Below, in pieces: positions 7,482 through 13,050 of a stretch of DNA of 15,450 nucleotides. Both the position numbers and the translations under genes were made by a program. This DNA comes from CAYJBH01 sp964370605 (GTDB taxonomy: Bacteria > Bacillota > Clostridia > Oscillospirales > Ruminococcaceae): positions 1 to 15,450 of the forward strand of contig CAYJJX010000035.1 in NCBI GenBank assembly GCA_964370605.1, written 5' to 3'. The notes beneath the pieces were generated by a model that saw only the letters and a program-made list of their open reading frames with translations, did no database searches and had not been told where the DNA came from. The number at the start of each line of letters is the position of its first letter. The first letter of the stretch is position 1.

Positions 7482-9674
7482 CTACAGCTTTTTTGCTATC
7501 AATAACTCAGTGGTGAGTGCGCTTGAAAGCTCAACATGAACACCGCGGTTTTTTAATTCATATCCACTGACCTTTGCACTGCGACCATCATTATCGGTGG
7601 TAAGCAGGTATTCTGCACCGATATCTACACCTTTGAATCGAACATTAATCTGCTTGTCCTGCTCACTCGGATCACTGAGTTGGAATATGCCTATTATGCT
7701 GGCAGAACCGTCCGAGGCGGCGAGTTCTAATATTCCGTTACCCCTCGGGTCAACTGCATCTACCTCTGGGGTATGATGAAAGACGAGTGAACCGGTTGCG
7801 TGTATCGGTCGGACATATTTTTTATAAAGATTTAATGTGTGTGTTACACGATCGGAGTGTATGGGATTTACTACAAGTTCTGGCGGAGCAACAGTGCCTA
7901 CAGTCGGGCGACCGAAGAGCATTAAGCGTGCCTGAAAATCCAGTTCGGCATTAGTGTGTCCGGTCTGTCCTGCCATTAAACGATCTAAATATTCCGGTGG
8001 CAGGCACATAGACATGCCGTTAATTATTGCAAATGATCGAGGAGCAATTTGCCAGTCGGTAACCCATGTGTGGGACACCCTGCTGACCATACCTAGGTCG
8101 GTACGTCCGCCACCGGAGGCACAGTTTTCAAAGATAACGTTTGGAAACCGTTCGCGTAAGCGATCAAAGATGGCGTACCACTCATTTATGTACCTCATTT
8201 CGGCATGCTCATTATATCCGCCACGCTCGTTAAAACTAAATGCATATTGATTTTCGCCGTTATGATCAAGTCGGAAGAAGTCAAGGTCGTACCGCTCGAT
8301 TAATGATACAATTTGCTCCTCCACCCATTTTGCAGCTGAAGGTCTGCCGAGATCCAGCATACCGCTGTTCTCCCCTCCCTCGATGCCACCTCGGACCTTG
8401 TCATCATAGCCGCGTAGATACATATCAATCATGTCATTGGCACCAGGGCAGTCCTTGCCGATACGCTCCGGTTCCATCCAAAGGCCAAACTTCATCCCTT
8501 TTGAGTGACAGTGATCGCGTAAACCCTCTATACCAATCTCATATCTACAAACATCCGGAGTCCAATTGCCACAGTCGTGAGCCCAGTTTGTCTCCTTACC
8601 TTTTTGCGCATACCAAGACGCATCAAGAAATACGATCTCACAACCTATCTTTGCTGCATTGTCCATAAACGCAATTATATCTTCTTGATCCATGCCTACC
8701 TCAGGACCAATACCTGCCTCGATAGGAGATTCGTGACCTTCTTTTATTTCATATTTCATCACACTGTGCCGAATGTGTCGATGCATCTCGTTAACACAAA
8801 CATCAAGACCACCATACATCATACCGAAATGAAATTCAGGTGAAGAAAGCGTCTCGCCCTTTTCCAAAACATAGAGTGGAGCAACACCTTCAATGCTGCA
8901 GTCAAAGGAGAGATAGTTCATACTATGTTTGTGAAAAAGTGCCGGCTCATTGCTTAAAAAATCGAACTTGTAACCACCGGAATAAGCAAGCTGACCGATA
9001 AAGCATTGCCCCATTGCCTTATTTTCCAAGACAAACATAGGGTGCCGATATCGACCTTGTGCAAATCTTCCGCTAATATATGCACCGGAATTTTTCGGAA
9101 TATCCTGCCATTTGAAGATGCCCTCAAAGATCTGATTGGGTTCATTCATATAACCAAGTCGCCAGATGTTTTCACCATTTTTCATGTGATCACTTGGGCG
9201 CTTGGTCTCAACAAGTCCGCCGGACATAACCGACATGCCGGACATAGCTGCGAGAGCTCCAGACTTATTTTCTATTTCCAACCATCTTGTGATAACACCT
9301 GTACCGTCAAGACGAGTTTTGACAGCTACTGCAAATGGGCGTTTTGTATTTTCAAGTTTGACTGTGACCACCATTCCCTTATCATCTGTATCTGTGGAAT
9401 AATCCACCCACTTCCAGTGAGAATACAGTGTTTGACCATCAAACGAAAGAGAAAAGGTGTTCTTGTTTGCAAAGGAACTTGCTTTAAGTCGCTCCGGAGC
9501 TGGTCGGGTAGTAGTTTGAGGCACAAACCCTGCTCCGTTATAGCCGGTTGAGATAAAAAAACCGTCTACCAACCCTTCTTCATATACCATCATCCCACTG
9601 CGGTATGTAATATATTTATCGCCATTTTCTTCTGTGAAGTAGCTATCGAAAAATAATGTATCGTTAAAAATCAT
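7482..9674 (-). CDS. GH36-type alpha-glycosidase (alpha-galactosidase-like)
   Basis: This is a retaining glycoside hydrolase with the three-part GH36 layout: N-terminal beta-sandwich (to about 320), catalytic barrel (about 325-620) and C-terminal beta domain. At 730 residues from ATG 9674 it matches usual bacterial GH36 length. The expected nucleophile is Asp470 in FFRLDHN. The expected acid/base is Asp540 in TWVTDWQ, after the family block ENCASGGGRTDLGM (516-529). GMKFGLWMEPE (393-403) is also typical. In place of the LDDGW seen in many galactosidases it has LDASW (350-354), so the second Asp, a sugar contact, is Ala; the substrate may not be a galactoside. No signal peptide is seen, so it works in the cytoplasm on imported glycoside. 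The ATG is preferred over the GTG at 9683 because AGGGG (9683-9687) is 8 bases from the ATG. It is the first gene of the operon. Confidence 0.87.
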   Translation of the reverse strand: MIFNDTLFFDSYFTEENGDKYITYRSGMMVYEEGLVDGFFISTGYNGAGFVPQTTTRPAPERLKASSFANKNTFSLSFDGQTLYSHWKWVDYSTDTDDKGMVVTVKLENTKRPFAVAVKTRLDGTGVITRWLEIENKSGALAAMSGMSVMSGGLVETKRPSDHMKNGENIWRLGYMNEPNQIFEGIFKWQDIPKNSGAYISGRFAQGRYRHPMFVLENKAMGQCFIGQLAYSGGYKFDFLSNEPALFHKHSMNYLSFDCSIEGVAPLYVLEKGETLSSPEFHFGMMYGGLDVCVNEMHRHIRHSVMKYEIKEGHESPIEAGIGPEVGMDQEDIIAFMDNAAKIGCEIVFLDASWYAQKGKETNWAHDCGNWTPDVCRYEIGIEGLRDHCHSKGMKFGLWMEPERIGKDCPGANDMIDMYLRGYDDKVRGGIEGGENSGMLDLGRPSAAKWVEEQIVSLIERYDLDFFRLDHNGENQYAFSFNERGGYNEHAEMRYINEWYAIFDRLRERFPNVIFENCASGGGRTDLGMVSRVSHTWVTDWQIAPRSFAIINGMSMCLPPEYLDRLMAGQTGHTNAELDFQARLMLFGRPTVGTVAPPELVVNPIHSDRVTHTLNLYKKYVRPIHATGSLVFHHTPEVDAVDPRGNGILELAASDGSASIIGIFQLSDPSEQDKQINVRFKGVDIGAEYLLTTDNDGRSAKVSGYELKNRGVHVELSSALTTELLIAKKL

Positions 9675-9682
9675 ATCAAACA

Positions 9683-9687
9683 CCCCT
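9683..9687 (-). promoter_or_regulatory. ribosome binding site that decides the glycosidase start
   Basis: AGGGG on the minus strand overlaps the GTG at 9683 and lies 8 bases before the ATG at 9674, so translation most likely begins at the ATG. Confidence 0.65.
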
Positions 9688-9712
9688 ATTTGTTTTACAT
9701 GTCAACTGATGC

Positions 9713-9725
9713 ATTGTTGAACAAT
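9713..9725. promoter_or_regulatory. palindromic operator candidate at the operon start site
   Basis: ATTGTT and AACAAT form a perfect 6-base dyad around one central base (9719). It lies a few bases downstream of the -10 of the operon promoter, covering the expected transcription start (about 9722). That is a usual place for a repressor such as a LacI-type protein. It is short, so chance cannot be excluded. Confidence 0.4.
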
Positions 9726-9728
9726 TAA

Positions 9729-9757
9729 ATAATACAACAACTTTTCCTGAATGTCAA
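9729..9757 (-). promoter_or_regulatory. sigma-A promoter of the catabolic operon
   Basis: On the minus strand a perfect -35 TTGACA (plus positions 9752-9757) is followed after 17 bases by TATTAT (9729-9734), one mismatch from the -10 consensus. The predicted start near 9722 gives a leader of about 48 bases before the glycosidase ATG. Confidence 0.75.
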
Positions 9758-9800
9758 TATAGTAATTAAAAAAATATCCAAAGACGTAAACTTTTGTGCA

Positions 9801-9884
9801 ATTTGTATGTATTGGCTTAATTTTCATTTGTGGCCTTTGGCACAAACCATACTAATCAATAATTTTCACAAAATTCATACAAAT
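9801..9884. repeat. inverted repeats in the divergent control region
   Basis: ATTTGTATG (9801-9809) has a perfect inverted copy CATACAAAT (9876-9884) ending just before the right-facing -35. Between them lies an imperfect palindrome, TTTGTG (9827-9832) and CACAAA (9841-9846), with GCC and GGC inside the arms. These are candidate operator sites between the two divergent promoters. Confidence 0.4.
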
Positions 9885-9886
9885 GC

Positions 9887-9915
9887 TTGACATTCAAAAA
9901 ATCCTTTATTATAAT
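9887..9915 (+). promoter_or_regulatory. consensus sigma-A promoter facing right
   Basis: TTGACA (9887-9892), exactly 17 bases, then TATAAT (9910-9915) is a perfect consensus. It shares the sequence TTGACATTCA with the left-facing promoter. Transcription should start near 9922, enter the decayed LacI-like region and run on to the MFS gene, giving that gene a leader of about 380 bases. Confidence 0.75.
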
Positions 9916-9954
9916 GCTTGTAAAAATGAACTTAGTTATACTAATAAAATTTTA

Positions 9955-10297
9955 CTATTGTTCTTCCTTGAGTTGATACAAGGTGGCAACAGTAAGAAAC
10001 ACATATTAGCAGCGAAAAACAAGGATAATAAAAACCAACTCTGCGAAAGAGTTGATTTCAAAGTAAACTGTCTTTTTGATAAATGATAATATTATTATCG
10101 CCATAGATCATAGAACTACCGCCGCTCTTATAGCGATTTTTCCTCTCGGTTTAAAAAATACACTGCAGTAACAGCACCAATCTTAGGCATTTACGATCTT
10201 AAAACAACTTATTGAACGAGACAAAATTAATGCAATGATATTTTGTTCGATGGAAAATATTGTAGTGCCAATCAACAACTTATCGATAGTTCTGTAG
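9955..10297 (+). pseudogene. probable decayed LacI-family regulator
   Basis: This 340-base region has no intact gene but holds three blocks that read like successive parts of a LacI-type regulator in the right order. The first (about 9985-10060) is GNSKKHILAAKNKDN then CERVDFKV, resembling the DNA-binding start (GVSKKTVSRVLNNKDN then RERV). The second (10115-10160, shifted frame) is TTAALIAIFPLGLKN, resembling the start of the ligand domain (KTIGVIFPxxxNP). The third (10187-10255) is LKQLIERDKINAMIFCS, resembling LLERKVDGIIxxS. Stops (TAA 10169, TAG 10184), a frameshift and the absence of the remaining two thirds of the domain show that it is dead. A consensus promoter lies directly upstream, where a regulator gene would have had it. 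A 7-base stem with a 5-base loop (10036-10054) falls inside. The match is by eye and short, so it remains a hypothesis. Confidence 0.4.
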
Positions 10298-10304
10298 GAT
10301 TATT

Positions 10305-11552
10305 ATGACCTGTTTTTTAAATCTAAATAAATATTTTTTAAAAAGATATTCATTAACTATCTTTTTTCTACTGTGCTGTACCTTGTATGCTACTAGCTAT
10401 CTCGGAAGACTTAACTACTCGGCTGCCATGACCGTTTTCATTTCTGATAACACAATGACACAAGCTTTTGCGGGGCTTGTATCTACCGTCTATTTTTTTG
10501 TCTACGGAAGCAGTCAGATGCTGAGCGGCTTTTTAGCTGATAAACTTTCTCCGAGATTGCTACCAGTTATAGGAATGGTTCTTTCCTCTATTTGCAATAT
10601 ATTAATGAGCATACTTGCCCCAAGTCATGCATATCTCGTACTCTGGGGTTTAAATGGTTTTGCACATTCACTTTTATGGCCATCATTGATGAGGGTATTG
10701 GTTGAATACTTTCCAGAAGAATCTCGATTTAAGACACTGAGCTACATAACTGTTTCAGTGCCAATAGGCACACTTGCATCATATTTTTTATCAGCAACAT
10801 TGTTGAAGGTTTCAACAGTATCGGCTGTTTTTATTGTGCCTGCTATATTGATGATCATTGCCGTAACGTTATTTTATTTGTTTTTCCCAAAGCATAAATA
10901 TGCTGATTTATTAAATAGTCAAGAAGTTACCCACCATAAGGTAAAAAATGTTCCACTAGCTACAATATTGTTATCGCCACTTGTATTATCAGCGATTTTT
11001 CCGGCTTTTACAAACGGGGTCATTAAGGATGGATTGTCCGCGTGGGTGCCGAGCTATATAAACAGCAATTTCGATAGTGGAGCTGTTATAGCTATACTCA
11101 TAAGCTCGATTTTGCCAATCTTCAACCTGATTGGTGTATTCTCCATGACTCGATTAAAAAAACGAATCAACAACGACTACATACTCTCTGCAATATATTT
11201 TTTGATTGCTTTTGTCTCAATGTTAATGTTAACACTTTTCGGAACTGTAAATCTTTACACATCGGCAGTGCTACTTGCAGTTTGCAGTAGCTCCATGCTC
11301 GCTGTAAACACCATTTTTGTCAGTTATATACCGGTTCGTTTTGTAAAAGAAGGCAGAGTTGCATTTATGTCAGGGCTCCTAAATTCAGTATCATACCTTG
11401 GTGCAACCGTTTCCGGCATTGCAATCGGCATACTAAATCAAGATTACGGTTGGACGCTCACAATGGCAGCATTTTCACTATTGCTCATCATAGCGGCAAC
11501 AATTTGTACTATTTTCAGCAAGAAAGTGATGCCAAAAGATCATCTAGTGTAG
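10305..11552 (+). CDS. MFS transporter, organophosphate/organic anion type
   Basis: This is a 415-residue membrane transporter with about 12 hydrophobic segments. SYLGRLNYSAAM (31-42) resembles the helix-1 signature of the OPA and anion:cation symporter groups (GlpT, UhpT, hexuronate and phthalate carriers). SGFLADKLSPR (74-84) is the MFS loop 2-3 motif. A long central loop (about 195-215) and a charged C-terminus are usual. The ATG has AGGA 5 bases upstream. The gene is divergent from the catabolic operon and probably read from the promoter at 9887. By position it could export the acid end product or import a charged sugar or intermediate; neither can be proven here. An OPA-like carrier suggests a phosphorylated, sulfonated or carboxylated ligand. 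Confidence 0.85.
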   Translation: MTCFLNLNKYFLKRYSLTIFFLLCCTLYATSYLGRLNYSAAMTVFISDNTMTQAFAGLVSTVYFFVYGSSQMLSGFLADKLSPRLLPVIGMVLSSICNILMSILAPSHAYLVLWGLNGFAHSLLWPSLMRVLVEYFPEESRFKTLSYITVSVPIGTLASYFLSATLLKVSTVSAVFIVPAILMIIAVTLFYLFFPKHKYADLLNSQEVTHHKVKNVPLATILLSPLVLSAIFPAFTNGVIKDGLSAWVPSYINSNFDSGAVIAILISSILPIFNLIGVFSMTRLKKRINNDYILSAIYFLIAFVSMLMLTLFGTVNLYTSAVLLAVCSSSMLAVNTIFVSYIPVRFVKEGRVAFMSGLLNSVSYLGATVSGIAIGILNQDYGWTLTMAAFSLLLIIAATICTIFSKKVMPKDHLV

Positions 11553-11554
11553 TC

Positions 11555-11596
11555 GTGGTTAAGCTTATTAAAGCTTAGTGTTACTGCAATAACCAC
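11555..11596 (+). terminator. nested inverted repeat after the MFS gene, possible terminator
   Basis: Two bases after the MFS stop, GTGGTTA (11555-11561) pairs perfectly with TAACCAC (11590-11596). Inside, TAAGCTT (11560-11566) pairs with AAGCTTA (11571-11577) around a 4-base loop. The two stems share two bases, so they compete or stack. No run of T follows, so intrinsic termination is uncertain. Confidence 0.35.
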
Positions 11597-11917
11597 AATC
11601 GGAAAACAACCACTGCATAACCTTCGGCCAATCGCATATTTTGCTCTCAAAATTGCCGAAAGTCCTGATAAATACAGTCAAAAACTGTCTCAGATTATCT
11701 CAAAGCTGAAAGGTATTTTTTTATGTAGCATTATATAATTGAAAGCATGTTAAGGACCAATACTTTCATCTCTCCACGACACAATATATATTTTTCTCAA
11801 ACTCTCAAGGTAATCGGCAAGGAGACACTGAAGAAGATACACACCGGAATGATTTGAGTCGGCAGGTAAAGAGGGTTTGTTTTCGACATTGCCGGTATGG
11901 ACAAGGGCAGTGTTGCA
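11597..11917. other. non-coding gap between convergent genes
   Basis: No gene with a start codon and ribosome site was found. The frame directly after the MFS stop stays open for 61 codons (11553-11735, stop 11736-11738) with protein-like composition (for example ALKIAESPDKYSQKL) but has no usable start, so it may be a gene scrap. Further short protein-like pieces occur near 11810-11857 and 11876-11922. No clear terminator for the AraC gene was seen. Confidence 0.4.
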
Positions 11918-12868
11918 CTACTTTAAAAGCAATCGCATCTCGGAAGGCTTCATGGCAAACACATCGTCGAAAGCCTTGTAAAAATGTATTTTGCTGTTGT
12001 AACCCACCTTTTTTGAAATGCCCTCGACAGACATTGCACCGTTCTTTAACAGCTCAAGTGCATACTGCATTTTGAGCGAGCGCACGTATTTGTGAATACT
12101 AAGCCCTACAATCTCTGAAAAGGCAGACTGTAGGGTCTTTTTGTCGACCCCTACCATTTTAGCAAGCTCGGTTATCACCGGAGGGTTTATGTAGTTTTGT
12201 GATAATATACTAACAGCTTCCTTAACCGCAGCTTGGCTTTTTGCGCTGATTCGGTTAAGGCTTTTCGATTGCGACATCGAGTAATTATAGAGCAACAAAA
12301 ACGCCTCGATAGATTTTGTTTTGAGATACAAAGGGAAAAGATCTTCTTTTATATCACCGCTTTTAATCTGCCTTAAAATCGTGGCAATTTGAGGAATGGA
12401 TATATTCCGCAAATTAATTGTTCTTGCCATATTGTTCCACTCTTCTTGTGACAGGTCGATACCATTGCTTTTCAAAAAATCCTCGCCTATCAACAAGGTG
12501 AGCGCCTTTATTCTATCACCACCGGGATATTTTTTAAACCAGGGAACAAATGCGTTATTAACATAGAAAAATGTTCCGTATGCCGTTTTCTCTATCAGCG
12601 CATCGTTTTTATAGTATTCCATGTCATTATTATCAATAAAGGTAATCTGCACACCGATGTTATCGCTGTAGTTCACCGAAATGTTTGTCTCTTTATAGGT
12701 TATATCAAGCTCCACAAAAGCAATGCTGCTGTCGCCCCATAATTCGATTCTCCCCTCACCGTGTTTTGGGTCAAGTTTAAAAACACGACCTCGCATGGTT
12801 TTTTCTTCGCTCCAGCCGTGCTGTGTCATGTTGTTAAACATATTTTCATAGCTGCCGTAATTTTGCAT
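11918..12868 (-). CDS. AraC-family transcriptional regulator
   Basis: The 316-residue protein ends in a two-helix-turn-helix AraC DNA-binding domain. The first helix-turn-helix is about 232-252 (ITELAKMVGVDKKTLQSAFS) and the second about 281-301, with the family landmark VGYNSKIHFYKAF (288-300) and a final KPSEMR. The N-terminal 200 residues are not a recognised cupin sugar-sensing domain. They resemble the effector part of YbtA/PchR-type regulators more in layout than in any motif I can name. The start has GAGGAG 4 bases before the ATG. It is divergent from two half ABC transporters and shares a 180-base control region with them, so it most likely activates them in response to their substrate. 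It is unlikely to control the distant glycoside operon, from which it is separated by the convergent MFS gene. Confidence 0.88.
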   Translation of the reverse strand: MQNYGSYENMFNNMTQHGWSEEKTMRGRVFKLDPKHGEGRIELWGDSSIAFVELDITYKETNISVNYSDNIGVQITFIDNNDMEYYKNDALIEKTAYGTFFYVNNAFVPWFKKYPGGDRIKALTLLIGEDFLKSNGIDLSQEEWNNMARTINLRNISIPQIATILRQIKSGDIKEDLFPLYLKTKSIEAFLLLYNYSMSQSKSLNRISAKSQAAVKEAVSILSQNYINPPVITELAKMVGVDKKTLQSAFSEIVGLSIHKYVRSLKMQYALELLKNGAMSVEGISKKVGYNSKIHFYKAFDDVFAMKPSEMRLLLK

Positions 12869-12957
12869 ATCTCTCCTCGCTATATGTATCTTTTAGTAGC
12901 ATATCAACCAAGCTGTTTTTCGCTGTAATGCTTTTTTTAATAGCTGTTTTAGTATCT

Positions 12958-12986
12958 ATTATACCCTATTATACAATTTGACACAA
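12958..12986 (-). promoter_or_regulatory. promoter of the AraC regulator gene
   Basis: On the minus strand TTGTGT (plus positions 12981-12986) is followed after 17 bases by a perfect TATAAT (12958-12963). The -35 is weak and overlaps the -35 of the opposite promoter, so polymerases at the two should exclude each other. The predicted leader is about 80 bases. Confidence 0.55.
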
Positions 12987-13006
12987 GAGCTATTATAATC
13001 TATAAT
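12978..13006 (+). promoter_or_regulatory. promoter of the ABC transporter pair
   Basis: TTGACA (12978-12983), 17 bases, TATAAT (13001-13006) is a full consensus match. Transcription should start near 13013, inside a small inverted repeat, about 38 bases before the first ABC gene. Confidence 0.75.
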
Positions 13007-13011
13007 TCGAG

Positions 13012-13029
13012 AGTTAGCAAAAACTAACT
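13012..13029. promoter_or_regulatory. inverted repeat at the transcription start of the ABC operon
   Basis: AGTTAG and CTAACT form a perfect 6-base dyad around CAAAAA. It covers the predicted start site and lies 7 bases before the ribosome site AAGGAG (13037-13042). It could be an operator or a short leader hairpin. Confidence 0.35.
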
Positions 13030-13036
13030 TGACGTT

Positions 13037-13042
13037 AAGGAG
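13037..13042 (+). promoter_or_regulatory. ribosome binding site that decides the first ABC gene start
   Basis: AAGGAG is 8 bases from the ATG at 13051 but only 2 from an in-frame TTG at 13045, so the ATG is the start. Confidence 0.7.
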
Positions 13043-13050
13043 TTTTGATT

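Larger units (their letters stand above)
12956..13006. repeat. CTATTATA repeats, probable AraC-regulator binding sites
   Basis: CTATTATAC occurs at 12956-12964 and again at 12966-12974. A near copy CTATTATAA is at 12990-12998 and CTATAAT at 13000-13006. Each pair is offset by exactly 10 bases, one helical turn, as in AraC-type half-sites. One pair lies upstream of the rightward -35 and the other overlaps its -10. Some similarity comes from the repeats containing -10-like sequences. Confidence 0.45.

Noticed and set aside
8240..8668. 142-codon plus-strand open frame within the glycosidase gene
   Set aside because: Antisense shadow over the catalytic barrel region (acid/base and nucleophile codons lie opposite); no ribosome site or motif.
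9006..9551. 181-codon plus-strand open frame within the glycosidase gene
   Set aside because: It is antisense to a clear GH36 coding sequence, has no family motifs and is rich in Cys, Ser and His as expected from a reverse-frame shadow.
9684..9950. CcpA cre site for carbon catabolite control
   Set aside because: I looked for the TGNAANCGNTNNCA pattern near the operon promoter and saw no convincing match.
10036..10054. 7-base stem with 5-base loop as terminator or riboswitch element
   Set aside because: No T run follows, no known riboswitch core was recognised, and it lies inside the regulator remnant.
9883..10086. 67-codon open frame on the plus strand as a small gene
   Set aside because: Its ATG lies before the -35 of the promoter at 9887-9915 and has no ribosome site; the internal part is better read as remains of a LacI-type helix-turn-helix.
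11881..11912. Stem CACTGCC/GGCAATG on the minus strand as AraC-gene terminator
   Set aside because: It has a mismatch in the stem, an 11-base loop and no following T run.
11854..12075. 73-codon plus-strand open frame
   Set aside because: Antisense to the C-terminal AraC helix-turn-helix domain; Cys- and Arg-rich shadow sequence.
13045..13050. TTG at 13045 as start of the first ABC gene
   Set aside because: Only 2 bases from AAGGAG; the ATG at 13051 has normal 8-base spacing.
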